Origin: an uncultured Victivallales bacterium
Lineage (GTDB): Bacteria > Verrucomicrobiota > Lentisphaeria > Victivallales > UBA1829
NCBI GenBank assembly: GCA_934661375.1
Contig: CAKUJH010000052.1
Coordinates: forward strand, 1 to 16,916
Length of the DNA stretch: 16,916 nucleotides
Reading direction: 5' to 3'
In this document: piece by piece, positions 1-6,995 of the stretch
Layout: each line of letters starts with the position of its first letter
Numbering within the stretch: position 1 is the stretch's first letter
The notes under the pieces: model-generated
Seen by the model: the letters and a program-made list of their open reading frames with translations, nothing else
Told to the model about the DNA's origin: nothing
Database searches by the model: none
Program-made: the position numbers and the translations under genes

Positions 1-342
1 TGTGTTTTGTTGCTTTTATGCTATATTGAGGAAGGGCTCTTGCAAGTGCTTTTTGAGGTAAAAAGAATTTTTGCACCTTCCTGTGTGACAAGATTTCGGT
101 TCAAATCTTTTTCTGCGCAGAATTGAGTTTCGCAGAACCAAAAGTCCTGTGTATTTGAGTTCAGCAAAAAAATTCTTATAAGACTTGAGTTCTGTTTGCA
201 GTTTTTCCTTTCCGTGGCATAAAACAATTCAGCGACCTTCTCCCACCTCAAAAATTCTCTATTGTTGAATTTTTCCAACCTCCACCATATTTTTTGATGC
301 TGCTGCCGGGGAGTCTGCGGTAATTCGGGAAATGCGGGGGAT
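1..342. other. AT-rich intergenic stretch, no convincing gene
   Basis: This stretch is clearly more AT-rich than the genes to its right. One minus-strand open frame (278 down to 21, 85 codons) can be read. It would have to start at a TTG placed directly against a GGAGG with no spacing, and its product matches no family I recognise. I do not call it a gene. The segment lies just downstream of the 3' end of the tRNA gene, a usual position for integration scars, but I see no duplicated tRNA 3' end, integrase or inverted repeat here. Confidence 0.4.
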
Positions 343-418
343 TGGTGGAACCGGCAGGGCTCGAACCTGCGACCCGGAGATTATGAGTCACCTGCTCTAA
401 CCACTGAGCTACGGTTCC
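343..418 (-). tRNA. tRNA with anticodon CAT (elongator Met, or Ile2 read with lysidine)
   Basis: Read on the minus strand this is a complete 76-base cloverleaf with encoded CCA (345-343). The acceptor stem GGAACCG/CGGTTCC is perfectly paired, the D-arm is GCTC-AGTGGTTA-GAGC, and the T-arm is GCAGG-TTCGAGC-CCTGC. The anticodon loop CTCATAA gives CAT. The fully paired first base pair rules out initiator tRNA-fMet. The loop and D-arm resemble both elongator tRNA-Met and the tRNA-Ile2 whose C34 is converted to lysidine by TilS. From memory the D-loop and anticodon-loop wording is closer to Ile2, but the acceptor stem is not decisive. The anticodon stem GGTGA/TCTCC contains a T-T mismatch at its middle pair. 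Confidence 0.95.
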
Positions 419-437
419 AATCATCAATCGGTTTGTT

Positions 438-465
438 ATTATATCCTGTTTTTGGAAAATAACAA
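438..465 (-). promoter_or_regulatory. Sigma70-type promoter of the tRNA gene
   Basis: On the minus strand the sequence shows TTGTTA (465-460), a 16-base spacer and a perfect TATAAT (443-438). The predicted start of transcription is near 431, about 13 bases before the mature tRNA 5' end. That is a normal short leader for a monocistronic tRNA gene. Confidence 0.7.
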
Positions 466-535
466 GTCGTTTTTTGTTTTTTTACGGAATTTATTCCGGA
501 AATAACGCCGGAATTCAATCCCGCGAACTGTTTTT

Positions 536-568
536 CCATAAAAAAGGCAGACCCGCGAAGAGTCTGCC
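536..568 (-). terminator. Rho-independent terminator of the TolC-family gene
   Basis: On the minus strand GGCAGAC (568-562) pairs with GTCTGCC (552-546). Two further pairs (T-G, C-G) close a five-base loop, and the stem is followed by a T6 run. It begins about 26 bases after the stop codon of the outer-membrane efflux gene and separates that gene from the downstream tRNA. Confidence 0.88.
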
Positions 569-594
569 GTAAATTCAATTGCGTCTGATCGCAG

Positions 595-2256
595 TTATTT
601 CACTGTGACCGGACGGGTTTCCGCTTTGATGCGGGCGTCAATCTCGGCATTGATCTGCCTGCGGGCGGCAGTGTCCGCTTCCGCTTTCCGGCGTTTTCCC
701 ATCTGTCGCTGCAGTTCTTCCTTCTGCTGGATTCCCTTGCTCTTCTGGTTTTCAAAATCTTCACGGTCTTTTGCCATCACTTCTGCTGCACGGACTGCCG
801 CCAGCTGGAGTTCTTCCTTCATTTCTTCCTGGGTGCGGAAGTCGAATTTGCGGATTCCCATCATGTTCAGCAGCCGGTAGTAGGCAATGTAATATTCGCC
901 CAGGGACACCAGACTGTCGATGCTGGTCTGCGTGGTTTCCAGACGGATGCGGTCGACTTCCAGCTGGGAGAGCGAACCGCCGAACGCGCGGTTCTTCAGC
1001 GCCGCCTGAAGATTTTCATCGTAGGCAGTGTAGACTTTGCGGTCGAGCTGATACTTTTCCTTGGCGGAACGCAGGTTGCCGTATGCAATGCGGACCTGTG
1101 CCATAACTGCAATCGCCTGAGCGTAGGAACGCATTTCTTCGGTTTCGATCTGTTTGTAGTCCGCCCGGACTTTGGCGATGCTCTGCGGAACTTTCAGCAG
1201 ATTGTATGCCGCGCGGAGTCCCAGTTCCCACCAGCTCTTGTTGTAGAGGAACGAGTTGTTGGAGTTGGACCAGTCGGCGTAGAGCCGGACGTTCGGGAAC
1301 ATCAGCAGGATGGTCTTGCGGCATTCCAGAATGTTGATGTGTTTCTGCACATCGGTTTCGTAAAGTTCCGGACGCTGCATGACGGCGATCTGTTCCATCA
1401 GCTCAATGGACGGCAGTTCCTTTTCCCAGTTCGGCACACGGTCCAGCATGGTTTCATCCACCACAATATCCGCATTGGGATAATACCCCATCAGCGTGCG
1501 GAGTTCGATGCAGGCATTTTCGTAGCCGCGCTGATAGCTGGTCAGCCGTTTTTCCATTTCGATGAATCTGCGGGATTCTTCAAACGCGCGGATCGGGGTG
1601 ATCTTGCGTTCCTGGCTCATCTTGTAGATCTGTTCATACCGGCTGCGGCACTGATCCAGCAGGGCGGTTGTCATGTTGATGGCACGCTGGGCGGCGGCGA
1701 CTTTGAAATAAGCGCGGACAACGTCAAAGATAAGGTTCTGTGCCGCGCGTTCCGTGCGCTGACGGTGCATCAGTACGCGGTCCGCCTGCTGACGGGTGTT
1801 GAAATACGCCAGCCCGAAGTCCAGCATGGAGAACATCAGGTCGATATTCAGATAATTGATGACTTTGTCTTCGCTGTAACTGGCACCGTAGGTTTTCCCG
1901 GAGGCAATCAGTTTTTTGCTGCTGGAAGCCGGCACGTTGCTGCGCGCGGTGAAGTTGTTGTTGATGTTCAGCTGCGGGAGCATTCCCAGCGCTTCGGCGG
2001 TTTCGAATTCTTTCTGAACTTCCGCTTCCAGTTCGGAGACGCGCACCGTCAGATTGTTTTTGAGTGCTTCTTCGATACATTTTTCAAGAGACAATTTATT
2101 CCCGGTCTGAAGTTCCCGGTACTTGGCTTTCTGAAAATGCAGAGCGGCGTTTTCCGCGCGTTCTTCCGCATAATTTGCCTCTGTTTTGCATCCCGCCGCC
2201 AGAAACAGCAGCAGAACTCCGGCGAATACCGAACTGGCTGAAAAAACCTTTCGCAT
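595..2256 (-). CDS. TolC/OEP-family outer-membrane efflux lipoprotein
   Basis: This is a 553-residue TolC-like outer-membrane factor, the exit duct of tripartite efflux or type I export systems. The N-terminus is a lipoprotein signal with lipobox LAAGC (Cys23), so it should be lipidated like OprM/CusC rather than E. coli TolC. The body has the usual two repeats of long, Gln/Arg/Ala-rich helices with short beta segments (SLEKCIEEALKNN opener; the second half starts near residue 290). Starting at the ATG at 2256 gives 6 bases after the AAGGAG at 2268-2263; a GTG one codon upstream is too close to it. The last roughly 80 residues are an extra charged Lys/Glu/Arg/Gln helix beyond the OEP domain. 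No membrane-fusion protein or inner-membrane pump is adjacent, so its partner is unknown. A promoter was not clear in the 277-base divergent gap to lacI; a TATATT box at 2352-2347 lacks a good -35. Confidence 0.88.
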   Translation of the reverse strand: MRKVFSASSVFAGVLLLFLAAGCKTEANYAEERAENAALHFQKAKYRELQTGNKLSLEKCIEEALKNNLTVRVSELEAEVQKEFETAEALGMLPQLNINNNFTARSNVPASSSKKLIASGKTYGASYSEDKVINYLNIDLMFSMLDFGLAYFNTRQQADRVLMHRQRTERAAQNLIFDVVRAYFKVAAAQRAINMTTALLDQCRSRYEQIYKMSQERKITPIRAFEESRRFIEMEKRLTSYQRGYENACIELRTLMGYYPNADIVVDETMLDRVPNWEKELPSIELMEQIAVMQRPELYETDVQKHINILECRKTILLMFPNVRLYADWSNSNNSFLYNKSWWELGLRAAYNLLKVPQSIAKVRADYKQIETEEMRSYAQAIAVMAQVRIAYGNLRSAKEKYQLDRKVYTAYDENLQAALKNRAFGGSLSQLEVDRIRLETTQTSIDSLVSLGEYYIAYYRLLNMMGIRKFDFRTQEEMKEELQLAAVRAAEVMAKDREDFENQKSKGIQQKEELQRQMGKRRKAEADTAARRQINAEIDARIKAETRPVTVK

Positions 2257-2474
2257 CACTTTCTCCTTCGAACCTATCTCAATTTTTTATTTTTCATGCC
2301 CGGATTACAGCACACCTGTTTTCAGGGTTGCTATAATCTCCCTTACAATATACGCAGGAACGAGATTTACAAGAAAAGAACTTCACTGGAATGCGTTTTT
2401 TTTTGAAAAAAAATGGATTTTGTCCCTTTTTTCTGTCCGGAAAACAAAATTTCGATAAAAAAGCAGAAAAAAAT

Positions 2475-2513
2475 TTGCAAAATCCGGAAGTGATGTTAGA
2501 ATATATTAACGTT
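2475..2513 (+). promoter_or_regulatory. Promoter of the lacI-nagB operon with possible operator
   Basis: TTGCAA (2475-2480), a 16-base spacer and TAGAAT (2497-2502) make a good sigma70-type promoter. The predicted start of transcription is around 2509. The palindrome AACGTT (2508-2513), with the central CG typical of LacI-family operators, sits at that start point, and arms GTTA/TAAC flank the -10. This suggests autorepression by the LacI protein, but the operator is an inference from position and symmetry. Confidence 0.6.
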
Positions 2514-2536
2514 GAGATACAACAGCAGGAGATGTT

Positions 2537-3517
2537 ATGGCGACTCTGAAGGAACTGGCGGCAATGACGGGACTGTCCATGAATACGGTCAGCCGTGCTA
2601 TTCGCGGTCGCGGTTATGTTTCCGAACGGGCGGCAAAACTGGTCCGGGATGCGGTCCGCCGTCTGGATTACCATCCCAACAAAGCCGCACAGGCGCTGCG
2701 CCGCCGTTCCAGCAGCGAAATCGCCGTGATCGTGGAATCTTATGATGCGCTTCACCTGGAAAAACTGGCTGCCGTCAAGGAATATGCGGTCCGGCGCGGC
2801 TTTGCAATGCGGGTTTACTTTATCAATGAGGAATATCCCAGCAGTTCCTTGCGGATGCTGCTCCCGGAAGTCATGGAAAACCAGCCGGCGGGGCTGATCC
2901 TCATCACCGCCAACGACGAAATTGTCCGGCGCGGTCTGGAACTCCGCAAAAAACTTCCCTGCGTCATCATTGCTTTCGACCCCGTGCCCAATGCCGACTG
3001 CGTGTATGTCGACCGCTATCAGGGCGTCTATGATGCGATCGGCTATCTTTATAATAAAGGACGCCGCCGGATTGCCTTCTGCGAAACGTTTCATTCGGAA
3101 AACCGCAAACGGGGTTATCTGCAGGCCATTCAGGATTACGGCCTGCCGCGCATCCTGATTCCCGGCGGACTCAAGAACCCGGTGCTGATCCGCAATACCG
3201 GTTATCTCAACGGAAAAATGTTCGCTGCCATGGCTAATCCGCCTGACGCCGTGCAGACTTCCGACTACATGGCTGCCGGTCTGCTGGCAGGTTTCGCCGC
3301 CATCGGAATGCGTGTGCCGCACGACGTTGCTGTGCTGGGGTTCGACAACCGCGACTTCGCCGCTCTGCTGAATCCGCCGCTGTCCACTCTGGCTCAGCCG
3401 AATTTCGATGTGGGCAAAAATGCCGCCGCTCTGCTGTTCAGACGCATGAACAATCCTTCCGGTGAACCGGAGGCAATCCGCATTCCGATGGCATTGCTGG
3501 TGCGGCAGTCAACCTGA
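2537..3517 (+). CDS. LacI-family transcriptional regulator
   Basis: This is a 326-residue LacI/GalR repressor of usual family length. Residues 2-50 are the helix-turn-helix and hinge: TLKELAAMTGLSMNTVSRAI is the classic LacI recognition segment, followed by a hinge with LDYHPNKAAQALR. Residues about 60-325 form the periplasmic-binding-protein-like sugar-binding domain, ending with the typical VPHDVAVLGFDNRDFAALLNP segment. An AGGAG (2527-2531) precedes the ATG by 5-6 bases. It is the first gene of an operon with nagB (49-base gap), so an amino-sugar phosphate is the likely effector and the operon itself the likely target. Other loci could also be targets; the effector cannot be read from sequence. 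Confidence 0.93.
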   Translation: MATLKELAAMTGLSMNTVSRAIRGRGYVSERAAKLVRDAVRRLDYHPNKAAQALRRRSSSEIAVIVESYDALHLEKLAAVKEYAVRRGFAMRVYFINEEYPSSSLRMLLPEVMENQPAGLILITANDEIVRRGLELRKKLPCVIIAFDPVPNADCVYVDRYQGVYDAIGYLYNKGRRRIAFCETFHSENRKRGYLQAIQDYGLPRILIPGGLKNPVLIRNTGYLNGKMFAAMANPPDAVQTSDYMAAGLLAGFAAIGMRVPHDVAVLGFDNRDFAALLNPPLSTLAQPNFDVGKNAAALLFRRMNNPSGEPEAIRIPMALLVRQST

Positions 3518-3566
3518 AATCATACGGAGAAAATCCCTCAATAAAACCTAACAAGGAGAACTGAAA

Positions 3567-4307
3567 ATGGAAGTCAAAATTTTTGACGACAAGAACACGC
3601 TGGGACAGGCAGCCGCCGATAAAGGGGCTGTCTACATCCGCAAGGCAATCGCGGAACGCGGTCATGCCAACATCATCGTGGCGACCGGAGCCAGCCAGTT
3701 TGAAATGCTGTCCGCTCTGACGAAAGAACCCGGCATCGACTGGAGCAAGGTCAACATTTTCCACCTGGACGAGTACATCGGCCTGCCGGAAGACCACCCC
3801 GCCGGATTCCGCAAATATCTGCACGAACGTTTCATCAATAAACTGCCCTGCAAACCGGCTTCCTTCCATCCGGTTGACGGCAGCGCGCCCGACCCGGAAG
3901 CGGTCTGCGCCCGGCTGGGCAAAGAAATTTCCGCCAGCCCGATTGACGTCGCTTTCGTCGGCATCGGTGAAAACGGTCATATCGCGTTCAACGATCCCCC
4001 GGCGGATTTCGATACCGAAAAAGAATATCTGGTCATCACTCTGGACAAAGTCTGCCGCAATCAGCAGCTCGGCGAAGGCTGGTTCCCGACTTTCGACGAT
4101 GTGCCGAAACAGGCCATTTCCATGAGTCCGAAACAGATCATGAAGAGCGCGGCAATCATCAACACCGTGCCGGATCTGCGCAAAGCCCAGGCGGTCAAAG
4201 GCGCATTGCAGGGACCGGTTTCCAACATGTGCCCGGCGTCCATCCTGCAACAGCATCCCGACTGCACCACGTTCCTGGACCGCGATTCCGCTTCACTCCT
4301 GAAGTGA
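3567..4307 (+). CDS. nagB: Glucosamine-6-phosphate deaminase (NagB family)
   Basis: This cytoplasmic enzyme would convert glucosamine 6-phosphate to fructose 6-phosphate and ammonia, the last step of GlcNAc/GlcN catabolism. The 246 residues cover the family: phosphosugar-binding ATGASQFEML (39-48), HLDEYIGL (66-73) with catalytic Asp68, and the signature GIGENGHIAFNDPP (132-145) with the ring-opening His138. Relative to E. coli NagB, the Asp of the Asp-x-His pair is Asn136 and the following active-site Glu is Asp143. Asn at the first position is, as I recall, also found in Bacillus-type enzymes. It is slightly shorter than the 266-residue E. coli enzyme. RBS AAGGAG (3553-3558) lies 8 bases before the ATG. 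It is co-transcribed with the LacI regulator. No nagA is in the window. A 6-phosphogluconolactonase relative is the main alternative, less likely given the DEY and GHIAF motifs. Confidence 0.9.
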   Translation: MEVKIFDDKNTLGQAAADKGAVYIRKAIAERGHANIIVATGASQFEMLSALTKEPGIDWSKVNIFHLDEYIGLPEDHPAGFRKYLHERFINKLPCKPASFHPVDGSAPDPEAVCARLGKEISASPIDVAFVGIGENGHIAFNDPPADFDTEKEYLVITLDKVCRNQQLGEGWFPTFDDVPKQAISMSPKQIMKSAAIINTVPDLRKAQAVKGALQGPVSNMCPASILQQHPDCTTFLDRDSASLLK

Positions 4308-4330
4308 TCCGCATTCCGTGAACTTCCGAA

Positions 4331-4362
4331 AACGTCCGGCTTTGCCGCCGGGCGTTTTTTTT
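4331..4362 (+). terminator. Rho-independent terminator after nagB, probably bidirectional
   Basis: AACGTCCGGC (4331-4340) pairs along 10 positions (one T-G wobble) with GCCGGGCGTT (4347-4356) around a 6-base loop, followed by a T8 run (4355-4362). On the minus strand the same hairpin is followed by TTTT, so it may also end the converging GH36 transcript. The T-run abuts the GH36 stop codon. Confidence 0.9.
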
Positions 4363-6494
4363 CAGCGGTGCGCCCGGCTGGAATGTCCAAACAGGAATGC
4401 CGCACCCTCAAAGGATTCCGGAGCCGTGATTTCGAGTTCGTCTCCGCGGATTGTCCAGCGCAGGGAATCGGAAACAAATTGACGGATCAGTTCTTTTCCT
4501 TCCGGCAGTTTCACTGTAATTCTTTCAGGCGGATCGCCGAAAGTATGTATCGTTATGCATGTCAGACTGCTGTTGGATCTCTCAAATATTTGCCATCCCG
4601 CCGGATTGGAACGACAGTCCCCTATCTCATGATTCAGACGGAACGAACCGGAAAGAAGCAAAGGGGAAGCCGCTTTATGGAACTCCACGCCCTCCTTGAC
4701 AATCTCCATTTCACCGGCAGTCAAATCAGCCGGGCAGCCGGAGAGGCACATTCTTCCGAGCAATGTGGCCGCCAAAGAGTAATGAAGCCGTTTTGATCCG
4801 TCATTTTTCCGGAGGACCGCCCAGATCTGACTCTTTGCCATGGGGACGAGCATCTGCACATCCAATGCGATTATCGGAATTTCCGGACATTCATGCGCAT
4901 CGGAAAAACTGAGCATATCGGCAAAATCGATCCAGCCGGGAGACAGGCGATGCCCCCCCGATGCGCAGACTTCGATTACAAGTTCAGGCAGTGCCGCGCG
5001 TATTTCGTCATAGAACGAACGCACAGCCAAAGTATACTGGCGCTGGTTTTCCTGCGGAGAATCCAGACCGTCACATCCGGTTGCAAAAGACGCATTGTAA
5101 TCAATTTTCACATATCCTATCTTGTGTTTGCGCAGGAAACCGATGACTTTTTCCCGCAGATACTGGCGCGGCCCCTCTTTCCGCAAATCAAGAAAAAGGC
5201 GGTTCCCGACTTGAACCGGCAATCCGTCAAGGGTCAGCAGATAATCCGGACGGTCGTGCGCCACGTGTGAATTCACCAGAACGGTTTCCATTTCAAACCA
5301 GATTCCCGGAATCAGCCCTTCTGCACGGATCATATCCAGAAAACGGTCAAAAGAACCGGAAAACTTTGATTCGTCAAGCACCCAGTCGCCCTGCTGTCCA
5401 TGTTCATCGTCTTTGCAGTACCAGCCGGCATCCAGTACAAAATATTTCAAGCCGAGCCCCTTCAAAGCTTTCACATGACGCGTCAAATTCTCCTGAGAGG
5501 GTCTGCCCCATGTGGTGCAGAACTCATTGAACAGCGGGGGCAGCGTGCGTTCCGCTTCACATCGCGGCGCCCTGACCTGATTCAATAGCAGACGGTTAAA
5601 CAAATCCAGAATGTCTCCTTTGACAGCCGTTACCGTCGCCGGCATCGTCTGATATGTCTCATGATCTTTCAGCTGACAGGTCCAGCCGTTGAATTCGCGT
5701 TCAGGCTGTCCGCCGGAGATGTTGAGCATGTCGCAAAAACGGGAAAACTCAAGTTCCCATGCACCGGGAGCGTCCAGCTTCACTCCCCACAGAACTCCGG
5801 CTCCGGCATCTTCAAATCCGGCAAATGGGAAAAAATTTTTTACGGGGGCCGTACTGCGCTGCCCATAACGGAGACCCCGCAATCCGGCTGACTGCCACGA
5901 CATTTCCAGTCCCGCACATTCAACGGAAATCCTTTCATGTCTTCCTTCAGCAGACCAATTTGAGTGCATCCGGTGTATGAAATATTGACCAGACCCGTCA
6001 TCCGGATGAAAGGGAGACAGCATCCCAAGGGAAAAACTTGACAAATATTCAAATTTTACAGTTTTCCCAGTTTCGTTCCGGACCTCGACATGGATCTTGA
6101 CGCCTGTCTCCTCCAACTTGACAACATGGTCGAAAAACAGTCCGTTTCCATGCTCAAAACGGGTGATTATATGACAACCGCGCTGTTCCTGGGACAGGAA
6201 TTTCAGTTCATTGACACACTGGGCGTTGCGCATGGAAGTCCCGTTTGAATGGCCGTCGGCGGAAGGAGACCCGCTCAATTTGAACTGGACCATGCTTTCC
6301 GGAACCATCGTCGGGAAGACAAACTTTAATTCCCTGCAGATATTCCCTGCCGCAAGGGTGTCGAAAATACAGGTCCGCCTTTTCGCTATTCTGTTTTCCA
6401 TACATGACGGGATCAGCGTAAAATCGAAAACATCTTTTTCCCGATAATAAATAAGAAGAAGATCGCCGGTCCGGCAGGTTTTGTAAATTTCCAT
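4362..6494 (-). CDS. GH36-family alpha-galactosidase (or alpha-N-acetylgalactosaminidase)
   Basis: A 710-residue retaining glycoside hydrolase of family GH36 (melibiase, clan GH-D), of usual length. The N-terminal half is the beta-sandwich domain. The TIM barrel starts near residue 320 with NEFCTTWG and YFVLDAGWY. KIDYN carries the likely nucleophile Asp465, and SGGHRLSPGWIDFADMLSFSD ends with the likely acid/base Asp532. A small C-terminal beta domain follows. There is no signal peptide, so it should act in the cytoplasm on imported galactosides. The ATG at 6494 lies 9 bases after AAGGA (6508-6504); an ATG three codons upstream at 6503 touches that sequence and is less likely. The proximity of nagB and a LacI regulator makes a GalNAc-type substrate possible, but sequence alone does not decide. 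It is convergent with nagB and divergent from the ceramidase-like gene. Confidence 0.88.
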   Translation of the reverse strand: MEIYKTCRTGDLLLIYYREKDVFDFTLIPSCMENRIAKRRTCIFDTLAAGNICRELKFVFPTMVPESMVQFKLSGSPSADGHSNGTSMRNAQCVNELKFLSQEQRGCHIITRFEHGNGLFFDHVVKLEETGVKIHVEVRNETGKTVKFEYLSSFSLGMLSPFHPDDGSGQYFIHRMHSNWSAEGRHERISVECAGLEMSWQSAGLRGLRYGQRSTAPVKNFFPFAGFEDAGAGVLWGVKLDAPGAWELEFSRFCDMLNISGGQPEREFNGWTCQLKDHETYQTMPATVTAVKGDILDLFNRLLLNQVRAPRCEAERTLPPLFNEFCTTWGRPSQENLTRHVKALKGLGLKYFVLDAGWYCKDDEHGQQGDWVLDESKFSGSFDRFLDMIRAEGLIPGIWFEMETVLVNSHVAHDRPDYLLTLDGLPVQVGNRLFLDLRKEGPRQYLREKVIGFLRKHKIGYVKIDYNASFATGCDGLDSPQENQRQYTLAVRSFYDEIRAALPELVIEVCASGGHRLSPGWIDFADMLSFSDAHECPEIPIIALDVQMLVPMAKSQIWAVLRKNDGSKRLHYSLAATLLGRMCLSGCPADLTAGEMEIVKEGVEFHKAASPLLLSGSFRLNHEIGDCRSNPAGWQIFERSNSSLTCITIHTFGDPPERITVKLPEGKELIRQFVSDSLRWTIRGDELEITAPESFEGAAFLFGHSSRAHR

Positions 6495-6995
6495 AGTCCG
6501 CATTCCTTAAAATAAAAAAGCTTAAAATCCTTTGAAAAAGTCTGTTGAGAGTCTGTTTTACGCCGGATAAAACCCGGAGCCCATATGAACAATCAACTGA
6601 AGCATTACATTACATCAGACCGGGCTTTTTTCAAGAGGAAGAAGAGAGAATTGGAAAAAATTGCGGAAAAACCGGAAAATTCCGCCTGAAGTCCCGAGTT
6701 GACGCGTCCCGCCGCTTCATCCGCAACGACATGAAATGACGGCTGCGGCACAAATCAAGTTCGTGCGGCAGGCATTTATTTTGCCGGAAATTTCCATTTC
6801 CCCGGCTTCCCGCACTGGAAAAATGCTGCTTGTATGCTAAAATATGCCTTGCACGGTTCTTTCATATTTATCCTTTTTGCTGCAAGCCTGAAAGATAATT
6901 TGAAACCGCTGCGTGTTTTTTTATGCGCCGGAATCAAAAACTTTTGGAATCACCTCATCAAATACGAAAATTGAAAAGGCGGAGGAATTGCGATT
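6495..6995. other. 500-base divergent intergenic region between GH36 and ceramidase-like gene
   Basis: No supported gene is found here. The region holds a plus-strand extended -10 promoter (listed separately). It also has a small hairpin GCGGAA-11-TTCCGC (6663-6685), a GCCGG/CCGGC stem-loop with AAAT/ATTT inside (6783-6806), and a direct repeat GGAATCA (6930-6936 and 6946-6952) flanking the palindrome CAAAA-AC-TTTTG. For the minus-strand GH36 gene I found only weak candidates, such as TTGAAA followed after 16 bases by TAATGT. A short plus frame beginning at a TTG at 6545 has no RBS and is not called. Confidence 0.5.
6815..6843 (+). promoter_or_regulatory. Extended -10 promoter of the ceramidase-like gene
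   Basis: TATGCTAAAAT contains the extended -10 element TG-n-TAAAAT (6835-6843). The -35 position (CTGGAA, 6815-6820, 17-base spacer) matches poorly, as often with extended -10 promoters. The predicted leader is about 145 bases, long enough for post-transcriptional control. Confidence 0.45.

Noticed and set aside
21..278. 85-codon minus-strand frame at the left edge
   Set aside because: It needs a TTG start directly on the RBS-like GGAGG, has no recognisable homology and lies in AT-rich DNA. It is kept only as a remark on the intergenic stretch.
343..418. tRNA as an integration site of a mobile element covering 1-342
   Set aside because: No duplicated tRNA 3' end, integrase or inverted repeats are seen in the window; AT-richness alone is not enough.
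1339..2241. 300-codon plus-strand open frame opposite the TolC-family gene
   Set aside because: It is antisense to a clear OEP protein, has repetitive Gly/Phe/His composition and no RBS.
2294..3322. 342-codon minus-strand open frame opposite the LacI gene
   Set aside because: The plus frame gives a full LacI protein with HTH and an RBS. The minus product is a Cys/His/Phe-rich shadow typical of GC-rich third positions.
3438..4256. 272-codon minus-strand open frame opposite nagB
   Set aside because: It is a shadow of nagB, whose motifs are unambiguous on the plus strand.
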